Positions 9,914-18,127 of a stretch of 64,000 nucleotides of DNA are shown in pieces. Below the pieces are notes generated by a model. It was not told the origin of the DNA and ran no database searches. It saw only the letters and a list, made by a program, of their open reading frames with translations. The translations under genes and the position numbers were made by a program. The DNA is from CADEFX01 sp963840425 (GTDB lineage: Bacteria; Pseudomonadota; Alphaproteobacteria; Rhizobiales; Hyphomicrobiaceae), in NCBI GenBank assembly GCA_963840425.1, contig CAWIYZ010000014.1, positions 62,001 through 126,000 of the forward strand, written 5' to 3'. Numbering within the stretch: the stretch's first letter is position 1; each line of letters opens with the position of its first letter.

Positions 9914-11422
9914 ATGTCCAAGCGCGTTCTAGTCGTTGACGATGATCCTGCCCAGCGTCGCATCCTCGAAGAGGCCATCAAGCGGCTCGGCTACGAGACC
10001 AAAACCGCCCAGGGTGGCGAGCAGGCCCTGCACATTCTCGAAGGCGCCGAGCGTGGAGGGATAGCCCTGGTCCTCCTCGATCTGGTCATGCCCGGAACGG
10101 ACGGCATGGCCGTGCTCGAGCGCATCGGCACCCAGTCAGGCATGCCGCCGGTGATCGTCCAGACAGCACACGGCTCGATCGACGCCGCCATCAACGCCAT
10201 GCGTGCCGGCGCGGTCGACTTCGTCATCAAGCCCGCCAGCCAGGAGCGCCTCGAGGTCTCCATCAAGAGCGCGCTCAAGATCGAAGCTCTGGCCGGCGAG
10301 ATCACCCGGATAAAAAAGACGGTCGAGGGCACTCTGACCTTTGCTGATCTGGTTCTGCGCGGAGACGCCATGCAGCGCGTCATCGCGCTCGGCCGCCGCG
10401 CGGCGGCTTCGCACATTCCCGTCCTGATCGAAGGCGAATCGGGTGTCGGCAAGGAGCTGATCGCCCGGGCAATACAGGGCGAGAGCGAGCGCGCCGGACG
10501 GCCGTTCATAACGGTCAACTGCGGCGCGATCCCCGAGACGCTCGTGGAAAGCATCCTGTTCGGTCACGAGAAGGGCTCGTTCACCGGCGCCGTCGACAAG
10601 CGCATCGGCAAGTTCCAGGAAGCCGACGGTGGGACGCTGTTCCTCGACGAGGTCGGCGAGCTTCCGCTCGATGCTCAGGTCAAGCTCCTGCGTGCGCTCC
10701 AGGAAGGCGAGATCGATCCGGTCGGCGCCAGGAAGCCGGTCAAGGTCAACTTCCGCCTCATCTCGGCGACGAACCGCGACATGATCCAGCTCGTCAAAGA
10801 AGGGAAATTCCGCGAGGACCTTTACTACCGCCTCAATGTATTTCCCATCTGGGTGCCGCCCCTGCGCGAGCGCCTGGAGGATGTTCCCGAGCTGGCGCGC
10901 CACTTCCTGGCCCGTTTCTCGGCCGAGGAAGGCAAGCGCATCGCTGCCATGCGCGACGACGCCGTGGAATTGCTCACCAGCTATTCCTGGCCGGGCAACG
11001 TGCGGCAGCTCGAGAATGCGGTTTTCCGCGCCGTTGTCCTCGCGGACCGCCCCGAGCTCACGGTGGACGAGTTTCCGCAGATCGCGGCCCATGTGGAAGG
11101 CTTTCACGCCGAGGTTCCGGATGCCCCAGCGCCAGCCACCGGACGGCCTGCCTATACCGGACCGGCGCTGCTTGGAGCGGAAGCGACCATTCCGCGCACC
11201 GTCGAGGTCGGCGGCAACGCCGGCAAGGGATCCCTGGGTATTCCCGCAGTTGACGAAAAAGGCGAGATCCGCACGCTCGAGGCCATGGAGGCCGACATGA
11301 TCCGGTTGGCGCTCGGGCGCTACCGTGGGCATATGACGGAGGTCGCCAAGCGCCTCAAAATCGGCCGGTCGACGTTGTATCGGAAGATGCGCGACTATGG
11401 CCTGGAGGAGCGGGCGCACTGA
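9914..11422 (+). CDS. Sigma-54-dependent response regulator (NtrC family)
   Basis: 502 residues in three domains. Receiver (~1-120) has the acidic pocket VVDDD and the phospho-acceptor Asp56 in LLDLVMPG. The AAA+ domain (~150-380) has Walker A GESGVGKE, the sigma-54 contact loop GSFTGA (GAFTGA variant), Walker B GGTLFLDEV and the Arg-finger region FREDLYYRLNVF. A Fis-type helix-turn-helix lies at ~460-500 (AKRLKIGRSTLYRKMRDYGL). A linker of about 70 residues rich in Pro/Ala/Gly precedes the HTH. No sensor kinase is adjacent, so the signal and regulon are unknown. Start at 9914 because the receiver begins there. Confidence 0.92.
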   Translation: MSKRVLVVDDDPAQRRILEEAIKRLGYETKTAQGGEQALHILEGAERGGIALVLLDLVMPGTDGMAVLERIGTQSGMPPVIVQTAHGSIDAAINAMRAGAVDFVIKPASQERLEVSIKSALKIEALAGEITRIKKTVEGTLTFADLVLRGDAMQRVIALGRRAAASHIPVLIEGESGVGKELIARAIQGESERAGRPFITVNCGAIPETLVESILFGHEKGSFTGAVDKRIGKFQEADGGTLFLDEVGELPLDAQVKLLRALQEGEIDPVGARKPVKVNFRLISATNRDMIQLVKEGKFREDLYYRLNVFPIWVPPLRERLEDVPELARHFLARFSAEEGKRIAAMRDDAVELLTSYSWPGNVRQLENAVFRAVVLADRPELTVDEFPQIAAHVEGFHAEVPDAPAPATGRPAYTGPALLGAEATIPRTVEVGGNAGKGSLGIPAVDEKGEIRTLEAMEADMIRLALGRYRGHMTEVAKRLKIGRSTLYRKMRDYGLEERAH

Positions 11423-11572
11423 TACCGTAATCCTGTAATAGTGGGCTCGAGGTCGGCGATTGCAAATTCGCCACACGGGCGGGGAAAGCTGTTACAGGTC
11501 TAGGCGTTACAGCGGGCGCTTCTAGTCAGGATGAAGTCATTACTGTAGCGTGCGGCGCCTTGTGGGAGAGGA

Positions 11573-13408
11573 ATGATCGGAATGCGTAGGCTATTGGGCG
11601 TGGCTGCCACAACCCTTGCTGCAGTTCTTGCCCTGTCGAGTGCGGCGCTCACGACAGAGAAGGATGCATCCGATCGCGTCGTCTCCAACGAAACGAAGAT
11701 CGAGTCACCCGAAAGCAAAGCGGCAACCGAACCGCAACCCGGCGCCGAGATTCGGCCCGTGTCGGAAGCATCGCCCGTTATTCAGGATCCTTTCGCGCTC
11801 GCCCTCAAAGCCAAGCTTGCGGAGGTCCCACGAGGCTCAGCAGGGGGAGACAAAGCTGATCGTGCAGCCCTCGCGGCGTTTTACGAGGATCGCCAGCATA
11901 AATCGCTTTGGACGAGTGCGGCCGGCTTCTCTCCACGAGCCGAGGCCCTGATCGACGAAATCGAGCAGGCACGCGATTGGGGCTTGAAGACGTCGGATTT
12001 TGCGCTTCCGACGCTGCCGCCCGACGCGGGCAAGGAGCAACTTGCCGACGCTGAGGTGGCGCTCGGGATGGCGGCTCTCAAGTACGCGCGGCAGGCGCGT
12101 GGCGGCCGTCTCGATCCTGCGTCCTTGACGAAGTTCCTCGATCGATCCCCGCCGGTGCTGGCCCCCAAGACAGTGCTGGAGCAGATAGCGCTCGCCGAAA
12201 ACCCCGGCAGCTATCTGCGCGGCTTGCACCCGCAGCACCCGCAATTCGAGCGGCTGCGGCAGAAGTACCTCGAGATGCGCAAGTCCTCGCCGGTCGTCAC
12301 CAGCGCCGCGAAGGTCCCGGATGGGCCGAAGCTGGCGCCAGGCTCACGTCATCCGCATGTGGCGCTCGTGCGCAGCAGGCTCGGGCTCGCCTCCACCGGC
12401 AATTCTGATGACGGGGCCTTTTACGACGACGTCCTGGTCAAGGCGGTGAGGGAGTTTCAGGCTGCGCGCGGACTGAAGCTCCGCGACGGCGTCGTCGATG
12501 CGCCCACACGGCAAGCGCTGAACACCATCGAAACGGGTAGCGCCAGGCGCCTTCTCTCCAACATGGAGCAGTGGCGCTGGATGCCCGAGAAGCTGGGCGA
12601 GTACTACGTGTGGGTCAACATCCCCGAGTTCACCATCCGCGTCGTCCAGAACGGACGGGTGATCCATGCCGAGCGCATTGTCGTCGGCAAAGTGGACAGC
12701 CAGACACCGATCTTCTCCGACGAGGTGGAGCAGGTCATCTTCCATCCGTTCTGGGGCGTGCCGGACTCGATCAAGCGGCTCGAGCTGCAGCCCAACCTGG
12801 CCGCCGGCGGAGGCATCCTCGCGCGTCAGGGTCTGCGCGTTCAATATCGCGGCCGGGAGGTCGAGCCGGAGTCCATCGACTGGCGCGCCATGGACATGCG
12901 CAACGTGCACATCTACCAGCCGCCTGGCCCGAGCAATGTTCTCGGCGTGGTCAAGTTCCGCTTCCCCAACAAGCATGACGTGTACTTCCACGATACGCCG
13001 CAGAAGCACCTGTTCTCAGCCGCCGTCCGCACCTTCAGCCACGGCTGCATGCGCGTGCAGAACCCGGTGCGTCTCGCCGAGCTTCTCCTCGCCCACGACA
13101 AGAACATGTCGAGCGATCGCGTCCGTGGCCTGACCTCGCCCGGCGCGCCGAAAGACAATCAGGTGAACCTCACCACCCGAATACCGGTGCACATCACCTA
13201 CTTCACGGCGTCGGTGGACGACAACGGCACCGCCAGCTATCGCAGCGATATCTACGGTCACGAGGAGCGCATCGCGCTCGGCCTCGAGGGCAAGATGAAC
13301 CTGATTGCGAAGGTGCGCGAGCCCACCGCGTCCGCGCGCGTGGCGGATCGCGGGCCGTCGGATTCCGGCACCGCACCGGCTTGGCTGCGCAGCATCTTCA
13401 ATTTCTAA
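11573..13408 (+). CDS. L,D-transpeptidase with peptidoglycan-binding domain (YcbB/LdtD type)
   Basis: 611 residues: a signal peptide (LLGVAATTLAAVLALSSAA), a low-complexity Pro/Glu stretch, a helical scaffold domain (~80-230), a peptidoglycan-binding segment (~260-315, VREFQAARGLKLRDGVVD) and a YkuD catalytic domain (~340-510) with SHGCMRVQNP, catalytic Cys near residue 492. It forms 3-3 crosslinks or attaches proteins to peptidoglycan in the periplasm. The architecture matches the YcbB class. The ATG at 11582 is an alternative start. Downstream, 198 bases away, is another wall-related protein (DUF882), which suggests shared work on peptidoglycan. Confidence 0.9.
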   Translation: MIGMRRLLGVAATTLAAVLALSSAALTTEKDASDRVVSNETKIESPESKAATEPQPGAEIRPVSEASPVIQDPFALALKAKLAEVPRGSAGGDKADRAALAAFYEDRQHKSLWTSAAGFSPRAEALIDEIEQARDWGLKTSDFALPTLPPDAGKEQLADAEVALGMAALKYARQARGGRLDPASLTKFLDRSPPVLAPKTVLEQIALAENPGSYLRGLHPQHPQFERLRQKYLEMRKSSPVVTSAAKVPDGPKLAPGSRHPHVALVRSRLGLASTGNSDDGAFYDDVLVKAVREFQAARGLKLRDGVVDAPTRQALNTIETGSARRLLSNMEQWRWMPEKLGEYYVWVNIPEFTIRVVQNGRVIHAERIVVGKVDSQTPIFSDEVEQVIFHPFWGVPDSIKRLELQPNLAAGGGILARQGLRVQYRGREVEPESIDWRAMDMRNVHIYQPPGPSNVLGVVKFRFPNKHDVYFHDTPQKHLFSAAVRTFSHGCMRVQNPVRLAELLLAHDKNMSSDRVRGLTSPGAPKDNQVNLTTRIPVHITYFTASVDDNGTASYRSDIYGHEERIALGLEGKMNLIAKVREPTASARVADRGPSDSGTAPAWLRSIFNF

Positions 13409-13606
13409 GTGCCGCCGAAGACGGGCAAGCTCGTGCGGCACGTCCGCTACCTCGGATCGTGCCGCGATATTGCCTCAGGCAAGCCCTCAAGTGCCCGCAT
13501 TCGGACCTTACCAACCGTTAATCTTCGGGAATTAACTGCGGTTCGGTGAGTCGGGACGGGCCGGAAACATCCGGGCCTGTGGGGAAAGCGACGGGGGAAT
13601 TTGCTG

Positions 13607-15046
13607 GTGTCGCGTGTTTCACCGCTCTTGGCCGCGGTGGCCACCTTGATGGTGCTGGCGCTCATCGGTTCGTCGGCCATCGTGGCCCGGCCGGACCGCG
13701 AGCGTGTCATCTCACTCCACAACATTCACACCAAGGAGACGGTGTCGGTCGTCTACAAGAAGGACGGCAAATACGTCTCCGCCGGTCTCGAGCAGGCCAG
13801 CTGGATACTGCGCGACTGGCGCCGGAACGAAACGACACAGATGGATCCGGAGCTCATTGACCTGCTCTGGGAGATGCACGCCGAGCTCGGCTCCAAAGAG
13901 CCGATCCACGTCATTTCCGGATACCGGTCGCGCGCTACCAACGACATGCTGCGCAAGACGGTGGGAGGTCAGGCGAGCGAGAGCCGGCACATCCTCGGCA
14001 AGGCCGCCGACGTCCAGTTCCCCGACGTGCCGCTGCGCAACCTACGCTATTCGGCGTTGATCCGAGAACGCGGCGGCGTCGGCTACTATCCGACCTCGAC
14101 CCTTCCCTTTGTGCATGTCGATACCGACCGTGTCCGTGCATGGCCGCGCCTGCCGCGCTACGAGCTGGCCCTGCTGTTCCCGCAAGGACGCACGCAGCAT
14201 ACGCCTGCCGAGGGCGGCCCCATCACCAAAGACGACGCACGCATCGCGCGGGAAGAGCACAAGGCCTTGGCTGTACAGATTGCCGAGTTTCACAGCGGGC
14301 GCGGGCAACCCAAGCTGCCCTTGGCAATCGCGGATGCGCGCGGCGCCGGCAACGCCAACACAAGGCTTGCCGCTGTGCCGGAGCAACCTTCCTTTCAGGC
14401 CGGCCTGACGGCGCTGCCGCGTTACACGCCGGAGCGGCGCGACGTCCCTGCAGCAATACCAAGCGCGCAGGACCGAGCCCGGCTCAACGAGCTTGCTGCA
14501 CTCGCCAGCCTCGAGCCACGACTTGTGTCGGGGCCAATCTTGGTGTCGCGCCGTCCCGCATCCAACACACTTCCCAGCCTGACCGGTAACGCAGCGCCGC
14601 TCGCAGCGGCCCAACCTCCCACGGGACCACGCTTGGCCGCAGTGGACCCCGCTGCCGGATCGGGACGAGACGCCATAGTGGACACCGCTACCGGTCGCTT
14701 CGGATGGGGCAGCGGCTGGGTCTCGGCCCCGGCCTATGACGAGGAGCATCCCGAGGAGCTCTCCTATCGCCCGTTCCCGATCGCTCCCCTACTCACGGCT
14801 TCGGTCAACGAGCCACTGCTGGCCGACCTCGTGCATCCCGACGTCGCCCGCACGGTAGACATGATCGATCAACCGGGCACGGCCCTGCCGCTTCGTTTCA
14901 GGCCGGGCGAACAGCTGGCACAGCTCATGTGGGCGCAGCAATTCCGCGGAGACCCCATCGGTCTTTCGAAACTGCTGGCCGCACAGGGCACCGATCCGGC
15001 GGCGTCATCGGTCCACGGGCGCCAAGTCCGCACGACGGGACGGTAA
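13607..15046 (+). CDS. DUF882 (YcbK-like, peptidase M15 fold) protein
   Basis: About 479 residues. An N-terminal membrane anchor or signal (LLAAVATLMVLALIGSSAIV) precedes a DUF882 domain (~30-185) with the presumed zinc-site elements HVISGYRS, SRHILGKAADVQF and FVHVDTDRVR. The remaining ~290 residues are low complexity (Ala/Pro rich) with no recognised domain. DUF882 proteins resemble D-Ala-D-Ala carboxypeptidases and E. coli YcbK and probably act on peptidoglycan. I prefer the GTG at 13607, 8 bases after GGGGGA at 13593-13598; the TTG at 13601 is too close to it. The pairing with an L,D-transpeptidase upstream mirrors the ycbB-ycbK gene pair of E. coli. Confidence 0.85.
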   Translation: MSRVSPLLAAVATLMVLALIGSSAIVARPDRERVISLHNIHTKETVSVVYKKDGKYVSAGLEQASWILRDWRRNETTQMDPELIDLLWEMHAELGSKEPIHVISGYRSRATNDMLRKTVGGQASESRHILGKAADVQFPDVPLRNLRYSALIRERGGVGYYPTSTLPFVHVDTDRVRAWPRLPRYELALLFPQGRTQHTPAEGGPITKDDARIAREEHKALAVQIAEFHSGRGQPKLPLAIADARGAGNANTRLAAVPEQPSFQAGLTALPRYTPERRDVPAAIPSAQDRARLNELAALASLEPRLVSGPILVSRRPASNTLPSLTGNAAPLAAAQPPTGPRLAAVDPAAGSGRDAIVDTATGRFGWGSGWVSAPAYDEEHPEELSYRPFPIAPLLTASVNEPLLADLVHPDVARTVDMIDQPGTALPLRFRPGEQLAQLMWAQQFRGDPIGLSKLLAAQGTDPAASSVHGRQVRTTGR

Positions 15047-15082
15047 GCAACCCGAGCTGTTCAGGCCGAATGGCTGCCTCGC

Positions 15083-15370
15083 CTACTCGGCGGCATCCAT
15101 CATCGCGCCCGCGCCTGTCCCTTCATCGATCATGCCTAGCGCATGCATGTAGGTGGCGAGGATTGCCTCTTCCTCCTCGCGATCGGTCTTGCTCTTCTTG
15201 CGCAAGCTCACGATCTTGCGCAGCGCCTTGACATCGAACCCCACGGCCTTGGCCTCGGCGAACTTGTCCCGGATGTCGCCAGCAAGCGCTTTCTTTTCTT
15301 CCTCCAGTCGCTCGATCTGCTCGACGAGTTGACGCAGCTGGTTCTGCGCCGAAACCTGAAGCGTAGTCAT
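15083..15370 (-). CDS. gapR: GapR (DUF2312) DNA-binding protein
   Basis: 95 residues: a long coiled-coil (LVEQIERLEEEKKALAGDIR) followed by the conserved KAVGFDVKALRKIVSLRKK segment. This is the DUF2312 family, whose Caulobacter member GapR binds over-twisted AT-rich DNA ahead of replication forks and RNA polymerase and stimulates gyrase and topoisomerase IV. Length and sequence are standard for the family. Transcribed alone, convergent with the DUF882 gene. Confidence 0.9.
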   Translation of the reverse strand: MTTLQVSAQNQLRQLVEQIERLEEEKKALAGDIRDKFAEAKAVGFDVKALRKIVSLRKKSKTDREEEEAILATYMHALGMIDEGTGAGAMMDAAE

Positions 15371-15413
15371 TTTCCGATACCCCCACTGTGCGTGGCGACG
15401 CCTAAAAGCCCCC

Positions 15414-15562
15414 TAGAGCAGGATCGCTTCGGATTGAGTGACTTTACCGCAATCGAGACGTACCGGCCGAAGCGTGAATCCTGCTCTACACTTTGAGTTT
15501 AGAGTGCGATTCACGCCTCACATGGAAGCGGCAGTGCTTCCATGTAAGGCGATCACGCTCTA
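15414..15562. repeat. Palindromic intergenic repeat, copy A
   Basis: Two imperfect hairpins in tandem. Hairpin 1 (15414-15488) is bounded by TAGAGCAGGATC and GAATCCTGCTCTA; hairpin 2 (15500-15562) by TAGAGTGCGAT and GATCACGCTCTA with an inner ACATGGAAGC/GCTTCCATGT stem. The element fills the gap between gapR and the thioesterase gene. It is close to the reverse complement of copy B at 17287-17450. I see no gene of its own in 15371-15720. Confidence 0.8.
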
Positions 15563-15720
15563 TGGCCACCAAGGTTGCAGAGCCTAGTTGGCAGCGCATG
15601 CGCGTTCAAGGCATCGGCCGCAACCGTCCAGAGGTTTTCTCCGCTCACGCTGCGGCCCTTTCGGCACACCCGCGCTCATGTCAGGGTGCAGCGTGGGCAT
15701 TGACCCTGGAGAGCCACCCG

Positions 15721-16134
15721 ATGACCGAACTCGAGCGTCTGCAGCAGATGCGCCTCCCCTTTGCCGACCTCATGGGCGTGCGCTTCCTCAGTGCTACGCG
15801 CGACAAAGTGACGGCCGAGCTGGAGGTTCGCGAAAATCTCTGCACGCAGCCCGCAGTCATTCACGGCGGCGCGGTCATGGCCTTCGCCGACACCGTCGGT
15901 GCGGCCGCCACCATCTTGAATCTCCCGGACGGAGCATGGACGACGACAATAGAATCGAAGACGAATTTCGTGGCCTCGGCGCCAGCCGGCGGCAAGGTCA
16001 CGGCGGAGGCGACGCCTGTTCATCGCGGCCGCCAGACCATGGTCTGGCAGACGAAGATTTTTCGCGAGGATGGGCGCCTGATCGCTTTGGTCAGCCAAAC
16101 CCAGCTTGTGCTCGAGCCGAGACCGAAAGCTTGA
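15721..16134 (+). CDS. PaaI-family hot-dog thioesterase
   Basis: 137 residues with the hot-dog signature: QPAVIHGGAVMAFADTVGAA (the HGG turn and acidic helix residue of PaaI-type acyl-CoA thioesterases) and TIESKTNFVASAPAGGKVTA. It should hydrolyse an acyl- or aryl-CoA in the cytoplasm; the natural substrate is not evident and no CoA pathway genes adjoin it. The ATG at 15721 has GGAG at about 15708. The frame is open upstream to 15493 but that part overlaps repeat copy A and is not conserved-looking. Confidence 0.85.
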   Translation: MTELERLQQMRLPFADLMGVRFLSATRDKVTAELEVRENLCTQPAVIHGGAVMAFADTVGAAATILNLPDGAWTTTIESKTNFVASAPAGGKVTAEATPVHRGRQTMVWQTKIFREDGRLIALVSQTQLVLEPRPKA

Positions 16135-16187
16135 GCGCCGCTGTTGCGATCTACCAATAAACGTGCGGCCACAATAACTTATAAGAC

Positions 16188-16214
16188 CTTGAAATCCGTG
16201 GCGCAGTTCCTAAC
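16188..16214 (+). promoter_or_regulatory. Likely RpoH (sigma-32) heat-shock promoter
   Basis: CTTG (16188-16191, as CTTGAAA), 17 bases, then CCTAACT (16209-16215 region). This matches the alphaproteobacterial RpoH pattern CTTG-N17/18-CYTATNT closely. It lies about 100 bases before the small heat-shock gene and nothing else. Confidence 0.6.
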
Positions 16215-16222
16215 TTGAGGGA

Positions 16223-16310
16223 TGCGTACGCCGGTTACCGGGTGCGCAAACACAGTGAGCGCTTGGCCCATTCGGGCAAGTGCAGTCGTACACGTCGCTT
16301 CTCAGGAGGA
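16223..16310 (+). ncRNA. ROSE-like RNA thermometer in the 5' leader of the hsp20 gene
   Basis: The leader can form two stable hairpins (16223-16248 with TGCG/CGCA and CCGG/CCGG stems; 16259-16283 with CTTG/CAAG and CCC/GGG stems), then a short 3' hairpin in which TCGCT (16295-16299) faces the strong Shine-Dalgarno AGGAGGA (16304-16310) across a 4-base loop. The U-Y-G-C-U element opposite AGGA is the hallmark of rhizobial ROSE thermometers, which block translation of small heat-shock genes at low temperature. Seen by eye only; no folding was run. Confidence 0.55.
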
Positions 16311-16316
16311 CTTGTC

Positions 16317-16766
16317 ATGCGACACTTTGATTTTGCTCCCCTCTATCGTTCGACCGTCGGCTTCGACCGGCTCGTGCAGTTGCTCGATGGCGTTGCTGGC
16401 TTCGACAACGACGGCAGCGCCTACCCGCCCTATAACATCGAGCGACTCGGTGACAACGAGTACCGGATCACCATGGCGGTCGCGGGCTTCTCAGACCCGG
16501 AGATCAGCATCGAGGTCAAGGAGCAGACGCTCGCGGTGAAAGGCGAGAAGAAGCCTGTGGATAAGGAGCGCCAGTTCCTGCACCGCGGCATCGCCACGCG
16601 CACTTTCGAGCGCCGCTTCCAGCTCGCTGACCATGTCGAGGTCAAGGGCGCCGATCTGAAGGACGGCTTGCTGCACATCGACCTGGTTCGCAATGTGCCG
16701 GAGCGGCTGAAGCCGCGCCAGATTGCGATCAGCAGCGGCAGCAAGCAGCTCGAGGCGAGCGTCTAA
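16317..16766 (+). CDS. Hsp20/alpha-crystallin small heat-shock protein (IbpA type)
   Basis: 149 residues. N-terminal arm with the class A start (MRHFDFAPLYRSTVGFDRL), then PPYNIERLGDNEYRITMAVAGFS, the alpha-crystallin domain (~40-130) and the IbpA-type end (NVPERLKPRQIAI, the I-x-I motif being IAI). It holds unfolding proteins for refolding by DnaK/ClpB. The ATG at 16317 sits six bases after a perfect AGGAGGA. An RpoH-type promoter and a ROSE-like leader precede it, so control is probably at both transcription and translation. Confidence 0.92.
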   Translation: MRHFDFAPLYRSTVGFDRLVQLLDGVAGFDNDGSAYPPYNIERLGDNEYRITMAVAGFSDPEISIEVKEQTLAVKGEKKPVDKERQFLHRGIATRTFERRFQLADHVEVKGADLKDGLLHIDLVRNVPERLKPRQIAISSGSKQLEASV

Positions 16767-16858
16767 CACCTGCCGACAGTGTTGACTTGAGGCGGGGCGG
16801 GTGGTCCGAAAGGGCTGCCCGCCTACCTTCATTGGGCGTGCGCATTGCTCGGTCTAGG

Positions 16859-17289
16859 ATGCCGCCATAAGTCGAGGGCCAGTTACCATCGCCATCCCGG
16901 AAGCGGAGATCGAAGAACACTTCATCCGCGCTTCGGGACCGGGCGGGCAGAACGTCAACAAGGTGGCGACCGCGGTCGAGCTCAGGTTCAACGTGCGGAG
17001 CTCCCGCAGCCTTTCCACCGATGTGCGCGTACGCCTGGAGCGATTGGGTGGTCGGCGCGTCACCCGCGATGGCGTGCTCGTCATCCGCGCCGACCGGTTC
17101 CGTACGCAGGAGCAGAACCGGGCCGACGCGCGCGAACGACTTATGGAGCTTGTTCATCGCGCCAGCATCGTGCCGAAGCGGCGGATCAAGACCAGGCTCA
17201 CACGCGCGGTGAAGGAACGACGGCGAGAGTCCAAGCAGAAGCGCAGCCGCGTCAAGCAGACGCGCCGCGAACGCCCCTCGCCGGACTAG
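16859..17289 (+). CDS. arfB: ArfB peptidyl-tRNA hydrolase (ribosome rescue), start codon disrupted
   Basis: The body is clearly ArfB/YaeJ: IPEAEIEEHFIRASGPGGQN with the catalytic GGQ (residues near 16940-16950), NKVATAVELRF and a basic tail (KERRRESKQKRSRVKQTRRE) that enters the ribosomal mRNA channel. It releases peptides from ribosomes stalled without a stop codon. The oddity is the start. The only good ATG (16859) reads four codons and stops (ATG CCG CCA TAA); the ArfB frame is one base over and has no ATG/GTG/TTG before the GTG at 16963, which lies after the GGQ. Either one base is missing near 16862-16867 or an unusual ATA start (16867) is used. The stop codon is part of repeat copy B. 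Confidence 0.75.
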
Positions 17290-17450
17290 AGCGCGATCGC
17301 CTCGCATGGAAGCCCTGCCGCTTCCATGTGTCCGCGCGTAGCGCGGCTCCGCCGCGACGTGTGAATCGCACTCTAAGCTTTAAGTGTAGAGCAGGATTCA
17401 CGTCCCAGATGGATCGCGAATGCAATTCCATCTGAAACGATCCTGCTCTA
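17287..17450. repeat. Palindromic intergenic repeat, copy B
   Basis: Two hairpins: 17287-17375 (TAGAGCGCGATCGCC ... ATCGCACTCTA, with inner CATGGAAGC/GCTTCCATG and a nested CCGCGCGTAGCGCGG insert) and 17387-17450 (TAGAGCAGGATTCACG ... CGATCCTGCTCTA with AGATGGA/TCCATCT). The order and the spacer (AGCTTTAAGTGTA) make it roughly the reverse complement of copy A at 15414-15562. Its first TAG is the arfB stop codon. The rest of the gap to 17552 has no gene that I can see. Confidence 0.8.
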
Positions 17451-17552
17451 GGCCGCTGCTGTTGAAATGGATGTGAACAGAGCGCTGCTTGGTTGAGCAA
17501 GCGCTTTGTGCTCTTATCACCACGATCGTTTTTGCCCAGTCGGTGAGGCTTC

Positions 17553-18107
17553 ATGACAAAGATACTTGGAATCTGCGGCAGCCTGCGCAAAGCGTCCTTC
17601 AACCGCGCGGCTCTCCATGCCGCCCGCAAGCTGGTGCCGCCAGGGGCGACGCTGGAGATCTTCGATCTCGACGGCATTCCCGTCTTCAACCAGGACAACG
17701 AGCAGAGCCCGCCACCGCGTGTCGTGGAGCTCAAGGAGACGGTTCGCGCGGCGGATGCCATCCTGTTCGCCACCCCCGAGTACAACTACTCGATTTCAGG
17801 CGCACTGAAGAATGCCATCGACTGGGGCTCCCGGCCCTCTGGACAAAGCGCTTGGAAGGGCAAGCCGGTCGCGATCATGGGCGCGTCAGCAGGCATTCTC
17901 GGCACCGCGCGCGCTCAATATCATCTGCGGCAGTGTTTCGTGTTCCTGGACATGCCCGCAGTCAACCTGCCCGAGGTCTTTATTGGCGGCGCGGCGCAGA
18001 AATTCGACACGCAGGGTGAGCTCACTGATCAAACAGCCAAGGATCTCATCGCCAAGCTGTTAGTGAACCTCGTCGAGCTGACACAGCGCTACACAGCCAA
18101 AGGCTGA
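17553..18107 (+). CDS. NADPH-dependent FMN reductase family protein
   Basis: 184 residues of flavodoxin-like fold. ILGICGSLRKASFNRA is the FMN-phosphate loop, and LFATPEYNYSISGALKNAID is the signature of the ChrR/ArsH/SsuE-type NAD(P)H:quinone or FMN reductases. It probably reduces FMN, quinones or chromate in the cytoplasm; the physiological acceptor is not evident. TGAGG lies just upstream of the ATG. Convergent with the PilZ gene 20 bases away. Confidence 0.87.
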   Translation: MTKILGICGSLRKASFNRAALHAARKLVPPGATLEIFDLDGIPVFNQDNEQSPPPRVVELKETVRAADAILFATPEYNYSISGALKNAIDWGSRPSGQSAWKGKPVAIMGASAGILGTARAQYHLRQCFVFLDMPAVNLPEVFIGGAAQKFDTQGELTDQTAKDLIAKLLVNLVELTQRYTAKG

Positions 18108-18127
18108 CGCCGCATCGAAGCAAGCAA

